Shown here piece after piece: positions 37,461 through 48,776 of a stretch of 64,000 bases of DNA. Numbering within the stretch: the stretch's first letter is position 1; the number at the start of each line of letters is the position of its first letter. Under the pieces are notes generated by a model, which was not told where the DNA came from, searched no databases, and saw only the letters and a list, made by a program, of their open reading frames with translations. This DNA is from Tetrahymena elliotti 4EA. Lineage: Eukaryota > Ciliophora > Oligohymenophorea > Hymenostomatida > Tetrahymenidae. The stretch is from NCBI GenBank assembly GCA_000231825.2, contig JH720313.1, forward strand, positions 430,130 to 494,129, in the 5' to 3' direction. The translations under genes and the position numbers were made by a program.

Positions 37461-39248
37461 ATGATGAGAAAACTAATCATTCTTTTGTTAGCTAATATTA
37501 TACTGATTAATTCTTAGTAAGTATTAGAAACAATAGACACAACTGGAAATAAAATTTCATTTGTCTTTGGTAATTCAATAAATTAAAAAATTAAGCTAAT
37601 ATTTATTAATTTTATTTATAGCTTCCTGCTTTGCTTTTGACAGATAGTAGAAGCATGGACCTGATTCACTTTTTCATAATATTACTAAACATAATCCAGA
37701 TGTTTTTGCCTGGATAGGTAAGCATTAATATTGCATTTAACTTTAGATGATATAAAAATACTAAAAATAGGTGATGCCGCTTATGTATACAATTTTACTC
37801 TAGCTTAAGAACTTTTCGATTCTACTACAAATGATCCAGGTTACTAGAAATTGCTAAAGAATAATTCAACAAATATAATAGGAATTTGGGATGATCACGA
37901 TTATGGAGTAAATGATGGTAAAATTTTCCTTTTTTTTGAAAATATTTCTTTAATGGTAACTTTGATTCAATACTCACCTATTGGATTGAGTGAGCATTAG
38001 TGAGTAAAATCAAAAATTTAAAAACTGTGCTCTTATTTGATTTTTTTTAATTTGAGCACTAGAAATTATCAATTCGAACTAATTTTTTTAAATGTTTGGA
38101 TTTTACAATTTAAAAATTACAAGGTGATAGGCTTCACAAATACAAAGAAGAAATGAGAACTATCTTTTTGAATTTCTTGAAAGAGCCTTAAGACAGTATT
38201 AGAAGAACTCAATAAGATGGAATTTATACTTCTTACTATTTAGGCAAAACTAAACAAGTTAAATTAGTCATGCTTGATGTAAGATATTCAAGAGATCCTT
38301 ATGGTAAAGAAGCAAAAGAAATGCTGGGTAAATTTCAAATTATTCTTAATATCATAAATTAAAAATTATTTATTATTCATAGGGGAAACTTAGTGGAAAT
38401 GGCTTGATAATGAATTTTAAGATATGAATGCTAATATTATCTTATTAACAAGTGGTATTTAAGTTTTACCTGATGACAGATTAGTGACTGAATATTGGCA
38501 CTAATAAAGCAGATAAAGGCTATTTGATCTCTTTAAAAAATATAAGGACACAAAAAGTAAATTCACCAATATTGTTAAAATATCAATTAAATCCAAGAAT
38601 TATAATTAGGAGTTGTGATTTTAAGTGGAGACGTTCATTTTGCAGAAATTCTTTCTGAACCTAATTCGATTGAAAGTAACATATTTAATTAAGAAAATTA
38701 ATCAACCACTTATAATTTTTGTAAAAAATAGCTATAGGTTACTCCCTATTTGAAATTACAAGTAGTGGTATTTCTCATAGTTTAGGGTATTCTAAATATC
38801 CAAGCTTTTTTATCAACACCTTTTTGCCTAATACTTTTAGTGTAAAAAATCTATTCAATAAACTTTTTTTAAATATTTTTTATTTTAAAAGGATAAAAAG
38901 CACAGACTTTTTGATTTAAATTATGCAACAGTTGATATTTAAATAGATTAAGCTAATAAAAATAAAACAAATATTAATTTTACTATTTATGATAAATATG
39001 AAAATGCTAAGCTTTAAATAGCTATCTAGCCATGGGTTAATAAAAATGAAAAGCACACAAATACATTTTTTTATAGAAGTACCAATTACTTAATTAGATT
39101 TGCTTTACAAGTCTTTAGAAACTATTTTATTGATTATTATTATTTAGGGGCATCATTTATCATCCTGCTTTTAATCTTAATAAAAACACTAAAGTCTTTA
39201 ACTAATTGCATTTACTCTGCGTTTTCTAAAAAAGAAAAAGTGATTTGA
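37461..39248 (+). CDS. PhoD-like metallophosphatase, membrane anchored (copy 2)
   Basis: Paralogue of the gene just upstream, with introns in equivalent codons: 37570-37621, 37718-37770, 37918-38123, 38328-38382, 38557-38609, 38676-38731 and 38842-38891. A signal peptide ('LIILLLANIILINS') leads to the motifs 'ASCFAF', 'DVFAWIGDAAY', 'WDDHDYGVND', 'LVMLDVRYSRD' and 'VVILSGDVHFAE'. The first motif has alanine where copy 1 has glycine. A C-terminal membrane helix ('LGASFIILLLILI') and short basic tail follow. The third intron is 206 nt against 60 nt in copy 1. Both look active. Tandem duplication followed by moderate divergence is the simplest history. Stop TGA 39246-39248. Confidence 0.9.
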
Positions 39249-39827
39249 ATCTATAGATTTAAAATAAATATTAAGAGACAATATTTTATTTTTATTTATT
39301 CTTTTCAATAAAATAAATAGTTATCCATTAATGTTTTAACTCATTAAAACTGTGATAAAATAAATAATACAAATAAATAAAATAACAATCTATTTCATTT
39401 TGTTTATTTTTGTTATCATTAATAACTAAAATGAATTTTAAATATTTTTTTGAATATTTTAGGTCAAATTTTTATTTTTATCTTTTCATGTTTTATTTAA
39501 AAATTTTGATAAATATAAAATAAAGCAGAGATTTCATTTAAAATTAAATGAGGTAAATTAACTCAGAATAAAAAATTAATGATAAATAAAATAATAGTTT
39601 ACTTATCTTTTTAATTTAATTTAAATCATATTAGTATCTGATTGATATTTTTTATCTTTTTATCACAATAAGTTAAGCTTTAAATATATTTTTTAATAAT
39701 AGATATGTGACTATTAAGAAAGCTAAGATAAATATAAAATCTCATAGATTTTAGATTTGATAAAAATATGATAAATTAGATAATATAAATATTAATCTAA
39801 AATTTAAGATATTTTTTGAGAATTTAT
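39249..39827. other. spacer between convergent genes
   Basis: About 0.58 kb, very A+T rich, between the 3' ends of the second PhoD gene and the channel gene. Nothing recognisable. Confidence 0.6.
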
Positions 39828-42800
39828 TCATTAAAAATCATAAAATTTTCTATTTTATGTTGCATTTTAGAAATTTTTTATGTCTAAACTGTTATTAGTA
39901 GGAGTGTTTGGGCTTATTTTACTAAAAGAGCAATCATGGCTTTCTTAAGTAATAAATTTTTCTACATTTTAAGATTAATCAATTTATTTTGATTCTAATA
40001 AAGAGTAATTCAGTTAAAATAAAGGTTTTTCATCTTTTACTTATTATTTAAAAATTGATTAGGTTATTATTTTATTATTACTAGAAGTGAAACATTTTTT
40101 ATTTATAGAATTAGACATATTATTTTATATTTTTTAACTTTCCAAAACATTAAGAGAGTTATTTAAATCTTTCTTTTTATTCTGAAGTTTTCTTGATTTT
40201 GATGTATCTGAATTTTTACAACATTTTTAATTTTTAGAATTTTGAATGAGTATTATTTTATTTAGTATTTTTGAAAAGTTGAAAGCTGAAAAATAATTAA
40301 CCATAATTTTCATTTTTTCAAAATCTCCTTAAAATAAATCAAACAGTTCTGCTTAAAACTCGATTCTGTTTAGTTTTTATTCTTATTTATTTTTTATAAA
40401 ATCATCTATAATTTGAGTTGGTATCCTGGTCACTAATTTAGTCATTTTTTTATAATTTTGGTTTCTATTAAATTGCTTTACAGGTAGTAATTAAGAATTT
40501 TTTCTTTTAGCATCATTCAAAATGGTATTTTATTGATGAGCTGCTGCTTATCTAGCCACAAATTACTAAATTTGTTAGTTGTTTTCTTATGTTTAAATGC
40601 TACAAGTTCGACTAAAATTATTTTAAAATTACTAAAATGAACTAAAATAAGAAGGTCTTTTACCATTGGCTGATATTTATTTAACCTTTTCCTATTCTTA
40701 GAAATCCTCATTTTTATTAATACTATCTAACCAATCTTCACTTTCAGTTCTAAAAGTAGTTAAATTTTAACTTTTTAAGCTTTCAATAGGTTTTAATTTT
40801 TGATCAACAGATAATTAATGTTGGTAAGAAGAGTTTTAGTAAATTAATTAAGGTGTACTTATTAAACTTTATCTATTTGAATTTGTTATATTTTAATTTG
40901 AATTTAAGCTTAACTAATAAGTGTTTTAGTTTAAATCAAAACTATTGTAGCTTGAATTACCATATTTATCTTGTTAATTAATAGATACTGGATCATTTTA
41001 TGAACTGCTATAAGCCTAAGAGTTTAAACTATATAATTACAAATTGTTCTCTTCATATTTTATAAGGTTATCGTATTTATCATTTAAAAACTCAAGAAGA
41101 TAATTACTACATGAATCAATTAATTTGAGGGAGTTAGATTTAGATTTTAAGTTTCTCTCAAATTTTGGTCTTTCTCTATTTTAATGAGGCTAACTATAAG
41201 ACATCTACCCAATAAGTTTATTTTTGTTAACATTTAGATGTAAGAAAGGACAGTCTGCTACTTCATGTTTCTCATTTCTACATGAAATGCATTTTACTCT
41301 TAATCGTGTTCCATTTTTAGAAAATAAAATCATATCTTTAATCATACAAAATGTTTCTTATTCTACTTAATCATCCATTAATATTCTTAAAAAATCGGAT
41401 CTCTTTATTTTAATCAATTTTGAAAAGCTTAAGCTTTTAAGACTCATTTTTGATTATTCCCCACTAAAGAAAGAAGACTCACCAAAATGATCTCCCTAAA
41501 TAATTAATTATTATTAAATACTTTCTAGATAGATTCATAAAATTTAAATTATTTATTTCAAGTAAAAAAAACTAAGGGTTTTATCTTTTTAAGTAATATA
41601 TCTGAAAGAAATTATGTTAATTTATAATAATAAAAATGTATATGGTATTACTTTTCTTAGAGTTATAATTGTAGATGTAGAGGTTTTTGTTAAAGGTTGA
41701 TTTTTTGATAAACTTTAAAATGATTGAACATAAACTTCTAACTCTCCTTACAAAACGAAATAAATATATATGTCCTATTATTTTATTTCAGCATCATATA
41801 TTATTTCTTCAGGTGTACATCTTTGCTCTTAAATGAAAGGAAGGCATTTTTAAATAGTGGAATAACTAAAATTATCTTTAAATATTGAATTTTATTTGAA
41901 AATATTATGGTATGATTCAGTTAAGAGATCTTCTTTTAGGCGATTAGATAATTATGAAATGATTTCCTACTCTTCTTATTAGTTTTCATCACTTTTCTCT
42001 TTCCAGTAATAGCTTTTATTTAAAAATTACTATTGAGTATATTCAATTTAAATTAAATTTACTCTAAATATTAATATATCTCTTTCATCGTGGATTTAGA
42101 TACTCCTTTTCTCATCATATAATTACCAATAATAAATCTCTTCTATCGAATTTAATTTTCTATTAAGTAGAAATCTTAAAATATCTACCCTATTGAATTA
42201 AGCGTAAATCCAAATACTAAACAGCAAGTCATCATTAATAAGATTGAAGCTAATATTTCTATAATATTAGTAGGTCTAATATCTCCATACCCAACTGTAA
42301 TTGTTGTTACAGTTATAAAGTAATATGAGTAAATATATTATACATGCCATGGTTAATTTGATAAAGACATTAAATCCATCCATGTTAAAGGATTACTAGG
42401 ATTTCCTACTTAATCATTTTATTCATAATAGAAGTATTATGAATATTTAGCAGCTAATATCCAAAAACAGGCAAAAATATGAGAAATCAAAAGTATGTTC
42501 TTGAATAAACTGAAAAGCTCAATGATATTTTGTGCTTTTTTGTCAAGCAAAAATTTATCTTTCATTTAATTTATGATTATATTAATATCTTTATACTTGA
42601 AAACAATAAACAATAACATAGAAGAAGCTATCCTTGATTACCGCTTGTCTCCTGTTAAAATAAAATAAAAAAAAGGAAATAGCTGAGAAATAAAATCATA
42701 TAATAAGGCTCTTGACTCTTTGTAGTGTTTGAAAATCGTCTTTCTGTTTGTACTTAAGATACCTTTTACATAAACCCCTGTATTAGAATGTACAAGCATA

Positions 42801-43402
42801 TCTAAAAAGAGAATTAGCTAAGAAAAAATAATTAATTCTACTCTAAATAATTCGTTAAGTTGAGTACCAAAACTGAAACAAATAAAATAGCAAAAAAAGC
42901 AAATCAAAGAAGCAAATATTTTTAAAGCTTGCCAAATTTCAATAAATGTTGAATCAGGCAAAAAAACTGGTATTTTTCTAAAATAGCATTCTAAAAAACT
43001 GTTCTTATTCTACTTCTATAAAACAATTTATTCGTTATATACCACACTGTAAATTTTAGTTTTTTCAGATATTATTCTGTATTTTTTTGCAAGATTAGCT
43101 TTATTATCTTCATTCTTAAAGTAGGATTTATCATTGATCATTTCTGTTTATTTTTAATTTAAAAGTTTTTCCATTCTTAATCTTGCAAATTAAAAGAATA
43201 CAGATGCATATTTTCTGAATCTAATCATAAAGGATAGTTCTTAAAGTCTTTTCATCTAATTTTTCTTGTCTATTTATTTATTTTTAAAAGCTGAAACAAA
43301 ATAAACACCTTCTTAGTTTTAGTCGTTAGATTTATTATTTGGCTTTTTCTGACCATTAGTAGATTTTATGTGTTAAGTCTTTTTTCTGTCTTACTTTTCC
43401 AT
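39828..43402 (-). CDS. six-transmembrane potassium channel with cyclic-nucleotide-binding domain
   Basis: Exon 1 (41652-43402) encodes a basic N-terminus, S1-S6 helices, the pore with selectivity filter TVGYGD (codons at 42281-42298), a C-linker, and the first part of a cyclic-nucleotide-binding fold ('YFVLQGELEVY'). After a 156-nt intron (41496-41651), exon 2 (39828-41495) completes it ('GDHFGESSFFSG'), then carries a zinc-knuckle-like 'CISCRNEKHEVADCPFLH'. A polar tail of over 400 residues rich in N, S, Q and K runs to TGA 39828-39830. The filter predicts a potassium channel of the voltage-gated CNBD group (HCN/EAG/KAT-like), which is greatly expanded in ciliates and controls membrane potential and swimming. 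An S4 with regular arginines is not obvious ('KDINIIINQMKDK'), so voltage sensing may be weak. Confidence 0.88.
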
Positions 43403-44925
43403 TTAAGGGATGCGAATAACTAAATAAAAAAATTATCTCTACTTTTTAATTAATTCCTACTAATTTAAAAAAAGCAATTATTATGAATTTGGTTTTTTCT
43501 AAAAATCAACAGTAAATATGAAATATATACATTTTAAATTTTAGAGTGTTTTTATTACTTAAAACTTCTTTAGTTAGTTTATTAAAAATAAAATAGTCTT
43601 ATTCATTCAATTTTTATATTTTCTTCTTATTTTAAACCTATTATTATCTTTTTAATTTATGAAAGAAAGAATATTTTAGATTTTTTTGTTAGATCTCCTC
43701 ACTCATTAATTGAATTGTTATTTGAAATAAGCATCATTGATATAAATGTTTATTTACATTTTATTTTGAAATAAAACTAAAGGTACAAAAAAGGAAAAGA
43801 ATGTATCCAAAATATCAATGTCACCTAATATTTAAAATATGTTTGATATTTTAATTCCATCAATATTTCTATTTTTTTAATCTAAAAAAACTAAAGATCA
43901 AGCCCAAATTTAAAATTAAAATCTTTCTAACATTTTTCAATTAAAAATGGTGATTTTGATCAAAACATATTTTTTATTGATTCTCAACATTTTTAAAAAA
44001 AATATTAAAATTTACTCATCTACCTATCACATAAGACTTTTAAAATTGATTTAAATCTGTAATTTAATGAAAAACTAAAACTATTTTCCATTTAATTGAA
44101 TTAGTTAAAGATCAAATTAAATACAAATTTAAATTATTTTCATCAAAAATTTTTTCTTTTTAGTTTAAAATTTTGATAGCAAACTGAAAAATATATTTAA
44201 TTTATTTTTACTGAACATTTTGACAAAATACAAAAATTATTGAATTAATGTTCACTTTAAAACAAATAAAATGATTTTAAATATGAAATTTCTTGTATTT
44301 CAATCCAACAAAAAGATAAAAAATATTTCTATGATACAAAAATTACACTCTCTTAGTTCTCATAGTTTTTTTTTTTTTGAATGTAATTTGTTAGAATTAA
44401 ATAGTACTTTCAATAAGAATAGAAAAATGATAAAATGTCCTATAAATTTGACTTCTCAATTCTACCTATCAATCTTACAGTGTTTCATCGATTTTTTTAT
44501 TTTAAAGCAGGCTAAATTATGATTAATTAGTTTTGGAAATTTGTAAAATTAATTGTTCCATTTTTATTTAATCTATTACTTATTAGTGACTCTTGAATTT
44601 TTAAGAATCTTTAACAATTTTTTTTTTAATTTCTGACAAATTTAATATTAAAGATAAACTCATCATCAAACTCATGAATCTAATAAGTGCTATCATTAAA
44701 TTTTTCTATTTTATAGCTTATTTGTGACTCTTGGTTATTTCAAAAATCATTAAGTAATATTCATAATTCTGATAAAACTTGTAATTATTTGAACTATGAC
44801 TTAAATCATGATTCTATCTTTTTGCATATATATATATTGTTGGTTTTACTGTGAGAAATTTTATAATTTTAAAATAATAATAAAAATTAAACAACTCTAT
44901 AATAACATTAAAAAAAAATTAAAAA
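43403..44925. other. spacer between channel gene and metallothionein A
   Basis: About 1.5 kb. The part from about 44090 onward is duplicated at about 47460-48311 upstream of the second metallothionein gene. The rest is A+T-rich spacer. A short open frame at 44271-44522 is broken in the duplicate copy and is not supported as a gene. Confidence 0.6.
44587..44730 (+). promoter_or_regulatory. AP-1-like TGACTC motifs upstream of metallothionein A
   Basis: TGACTC occurs at 44587-44592 and 44725-44730, some 200-340 nt upstream of the start codon. Both are kept at equivalent places upstream of metallothionein B (47973-47979 as full TGACTCA, and 48113-48118), while much of the surrounding sequence has drifted. 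AP-1-like elements have been proposed as metal-response sites in Tetrahymena metallothionein promoters; binding here is inference. Confidence 0.35.
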
Positions 44926-45363
44926 ATGGATAAAGTTTCTAAATGCTGCTGTGGAGTTAATGCTAAGCCTTGCTGCTTAGATCCTAATAGTGGATGCTGC
45001 TGCTCTAGTTAGACAAACAAATGTTGTGACTCAACATCAAAATCAGAATGTCAAAACTGTAAATGCTGCAAGCCTCAATAGTAAGGATGCTGTTGTGGTG
45101 ATAAAGCTAAGGATTGCTGCAAAGACCCAAATAGTGATTGCTGCTGCTCAAGTTAGACAAATAAATGCTGTGATTCATCTTCAAAATCAGAATGTCAAAA
45201 CTGCAAATGCTGTAAACCTGAATAATAAGGATGCTGTTGTGGTGACAAAGCTAAGGATTGTTGCAAAAACCCAAACGGTGGCTGCTGCTGCTCTAGCAAG
45301 ACAAACAAATGTTGTGATTCATCATCAAAGAAAGAATGCTAAAACTGCTAATGCTGCAAATGA
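44926..45363 (+). CDS. cadmium-type metallothionein A
   Basis: 145 residues, 42 of them cysteine (29%), no intron. Three similar repeats of about 47-50 residues, each with CCC, CC and CxxCxCC clusters: unit starts are 'KCCCGVNAKPCC', 'GCCCGDKAKDCC' and 'GCCCGDKAKDCC'. This CCC-rich layout is that of the ciliate cadmium metallothioneins (MTT1/MTT3/MTT5 subfamily) rather than the copper-type CKC-rich ones. It binds soft metal ions through thiolates in the cytosol and is normally metal induced. Start ATG 44926-44928 sits after an A-rich leader; stop is TGA 45361-45363. Several TAG/TAA codons encode glutamine. A second gene 3.4 kb downstream is a close duplicate. I do not assign a specific MTT number. 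Confidence 0.93.
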
Positions 45364-45884
45364 AAATACTAAGAAATGAAACATAATTTATAATTAAATA
45401 AATAATTAATAATAATTAGTATCAGTAAATTCATGTTTTATATGGTTGAAGTAATATTTTGAATTTAGTTGATTAGTAGTTATTCTTTACATTAATTAAA
45501 TAAAATTTTAAAATGTAAATTAAATATTATCCATTTTCTTTCTAATTAGTTGATAAAAATACTTGACAATAAATAATTTCTTTAAAATTTCTAGTAATAA
45601 CTAAATTTAGAAAACGAATAACTTTTTACATTAGAAAATTAAAGTTGATTTTGTCTTCAATAAATTCAAATATTTTCTCTAAAGATAATAAATAAAGCAA
45701 CATCGTTTTAAAAAATGAAGATATGAATTATTAAAGTAAAAAATAAATTTTTTGTTATCTTTTAATAATGAATTTATCAAAATAATAGAAACAAATTTTA
45801 GTTAAGAAGATTTAACCATTTATGATTTGATAAAAATTTAAAATGTAGAATTGTAAAAAATAGATTTTTCATTCAAGCATTCAA

Positions 45885-46365
45885 AAAATAGATTAAAGTT
45901 ATTAATGTTTTAAGTCTAAAGTTATTAATTTCCTTTTTTTACATATTAAAAAATATTTTAATAATGACAAAACAAAGAATTTGATATTTGTAAAAATGTA
46001 AAAATCTTGAATGAATTAGCTAATCAATATTTATAAATATGCTGCAAGAGATGAATTTAATTAAGTTGAAGATATAAAATTAGAGCTTATAATTTATGAT
46101 GCTGCTTTTTGATAATTTGTATTTAAATTAGTTATGACAGTTGGGCTTGTAATAAAATTCTTAAGTGTCTAGTCCTATTACTTGACTTTCAGGGATGCAA
46201 TAATTTGAATTTAATGTAGTTATTTATGTTGGTAAAAAGAATGCTAAGAACTCTCCAGTTTCATCTTTAGTGTGATATTGAGATAAATTTAAATCAAATA
46301 TCTATACTCTTACTATTCCTTAATGCCCCATTAAACAAGTTACTATTGTGAGATCATTTGTTAAA
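45885..46365 (-). pseudogene. possible fragment of a WD40-repeat gene
   Basis: On the minus strand, the segment around 46180-46365 translates in one frame to a stretch resembling a WD40 strand set ('MGHQGIVRVQIFDLN', preceded by 'DLTIVTC'). After about 46180 a second frame reads better, as if a frameshift had occurred. No start codon, propeller or intron pattern can be assembled, so I read this as a gene remnant. It does not match the WD40 genes elsewhere in the window closely. Confidence 0.3.
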
Positions 46366-46833
46366 AAGTAAGTATAATTAAAAAGATTATTTTTTAAGTA
46401 ACGCCTATCCTATAATTTTGATTTTGTGATATATATATTTATAAATAATTATAATTTTAAGATTTATTTCGGAGTACATTCTTATGCACGATTACATGTA
46501 TGTATGTTGTTCTTAAAAAAGTCTTTTATTTATATATTCATTTATGTTATATTTTTAAAATTTTTATTTTTGAGATTAAAAATTTATTAAATTGAGTTTT
46601 TATCAATTAATTTTAAAAAATTAAATTTTAAAATAGAAATGTGCAGAGAAAAAAAATGAATTTTTAAATTAAGTCTTTGATAAAATATTGTAAGATAACT
46701 CTCTGAAGTTTTCAAAGTGCCCCATACATAGTATTTATGCATATATATTATCAGTGCTCAAAAATTTCCCCCATTTAGACATGGTTTTAAAAATGAATGT
46801 TTTTTACTGAAAATAAATCTCTTTATCTCTTTT

Positions 46834-47000
46834 TAAAATAAAATAAAAAAAGGAAATTTCTGAGAAATAAAATAATAATATGATAAGTTTCTTGACTCTA
46901 TATAGTGCATATCTTAAAAGTGAATTAGTTAAGAAAAAATAATAAATAAAAAGTTAAGTTGAGTAATAAAATGTACTCATATTTGTGTCACAAACAAAAG
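46834..47000 (-). pseudogene. decayed copy of part of the potassium-channel gene
   Basis: The sequence aligns with exon 1 of the channel gene around 42655-42870, including shared strings such as 'aaataaaataaaaaaaggaaat', 'ctgagaaataaaat', 'cttgactct' and 'gttaagttgagta'. It carries small indels and an internal deletion that removes the segment after 'tagtg' up to 'catatct'. No frame is left open. It marks the left part of the duplication that produced metallothionein B. Confidence 0.7.
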
Positions 47001-48311
47001 ATAAAAGTATGAAGTTTTGCTTTAAAGCTGAAAAATAATATGATAGATAAATTTATTTACTTGCTATATTTAATTCTGCAAAGAAATAAGGGGTGCAAAA
47101 AAAGAAAATAAAGTAATCAATTTTTCTAAAAAATATGATATTTCAAAATTACTTGTACATTATTATTTCAAACAATAGTCCTATTTTTTATTTTAATAGA
47201 AAAAATGGTTAAACCAAAATTTAAAAATAATTTTCATACAAACAAACAAATTTAAAACGATTTTTGATGGATACAAAAATTTTTAGTTTGATTTCAATCA
47301 ATATTTAAAATTATCAATAAGAGGATGCCTATTAATTTTGAGAATAATCAATCATATTAGGATGAATACAAAGTAAGACAATATGATAAATATTTTAATA
47401 AAGCACAATACTAAAAAAAAATATTTATTTTTTATCCTATAAATAGCGCTAAAATAAAAATAGTAGTAGAAGAAAAGATTAAATACAAATTTATAATTAT
47501 TTTCAACAAAGAATTTTTCTTTTTAGTTTAAAATTTTGATAGTAAATTAAATTTTAAAGATTATTCAGTCATGGGTATATCCACTTTGAAAAATATATTT
47601 AATTTATTTCTACTGGGCATTTTAATAAAACAGTAAAATTATTTTAGAGGGTTTTGAATTTTAAAGCAAATAAAATTATTTTAAATATGAATTTTTCTCA
47701 TATTTCAATCAAACAAAAGATAAAAATATTTCTATGAAACAATAATAGCTCTTAGTTTTTTTCAATGTAATTTGTTAGAATTAAATAGTACTTTCAAGAA
47801 TTAAGAATAGAAAAATTATAAAATGTCTTAGATTTGACTTCTCAATACTACCTACAAATCTTACAGTAATCCACGGATTTATTTATTTTAAAACAAGCTA
47901 AATTATGGTTAATTAGTTTTGGAAATTTGTAAAACTAATTGTTCCATTTTTATTTAATCTTTCACTTATCTGTGACTCATGAATTTTCGATGAATCTTAA
48001 CAATTTTTTTTTTTAATTTCTGACAAATTTTGTAATTAAAGATAAACTCATCACCAAACTCATGAATCAAATTAGTTGTATAATTTAATTTGTCTATTTT
48101 AAACCTTATTTGTGACTCTTGATTATTTCATGAATCTTTAAGTAATATTCATAATTCTGATAAAACTTGTAATTACATGAACCTTGACTTAAATAAGGAC
48201 TTTAACTTTTTTGCATATATATACTGTTGGTTTTTCTTTGAGAAATTTTATAATTTTAAATAATAATAAAAATTAAACAACTCAATAATAACATTAAAAA
48301 AAAATTAAAAA

Positions 48312-48776
48312 ATGGATAAAGTTTCTAAATGCTGTTGTGGAGTTAATGCTAAGCCTTGCTGCTTAGATCCCAATAGTGGATGCTGCTGTGTTAGTAAGAC
48401 TGATAATTGTTGTAAATCAGACACTAAAGAATGCTGCACTGGCACTGGAGAAGGATGCAAATGCACAAGTTGCAAATGTTGCAAGCCTCAATAGTAAGGA
48501 TGCTGTTGTGGTGATAAAGCTAAGGATTGCTGCAAAGACCCAAACAGTGGTTGCTGCTGCTCAAGTTAGACAAACAAATGTTGTGATTCATCATAAAAAT
48601 CGGAATGCTAAAACTGCAAATGCTGTGAACCTGAATAATAAGGGTGCTGTTGTGGTGATAAAGCTAAAGATTGCTGCAAAGACCCAAACAGTGGTTGCTG
48701 TTGCTCTAGCAAAGCAAACAAATGTTGTGATTCATCATCAAAGAAAGAATGCTAAAACTGCGATTGCTGCAAATGA
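48312..48776 (+). CDS. cadmium-type metallothionein B
   Basis: 154 residues, 45 of them cysteine, no intron. The first 28 residues are nearly identical to metallothionein A, but the first repeat then carries the longer form with 'KECCTGTGEGCKCTSCKCC', known from MTT1-type repeats, whereas metallothionein A has the short form in all three units. Repeats two and three match copy A closely. Stop is TGA 48774-48776; in-frame TAG and TAA encode glutamine. The gene lies at the end of a duplicated segment that includes the 5' flank, so it probably kept its promoter and metal response. Subfamily assignment is secure; the exact MTT number is not. Confidence 0.93.

Larger units (their letters stand above)
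45364..48311. other. spacer between the metallothionein genes
   Basis: About 2.9 kb of A+T-rich DNA. It contains the 3' flank of metallothionein A (duplicated after metallothionein B up to about 49235), a possible WD40 gene fragment near 45885-46365, a decayed channel-gene fragment near 46834-47000, and the duplicated 5' flank of metallothionein B from about 47460. Confidence 0.6.

Noticed and set aside
42660..42700. Apparent frameshift in the channel gene near a poly-T run
   Set aside because: On recount the run on the coding strand is eight T, and the frame continues without interruption through the S2-S3 region.
44271..44522. 83-residue open frame upstream of metallothionein A
   Set aside because: The homologous segment upstream of metallothionein B has indels that break it, so it is not conserved as a coding frame.
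44990..45379. 129-residue alanine/valine-rich open frame
   Set aside because: It is the +1 shadow of metallothionein A; the real frame starts at 44926 and is rich in cysteine.
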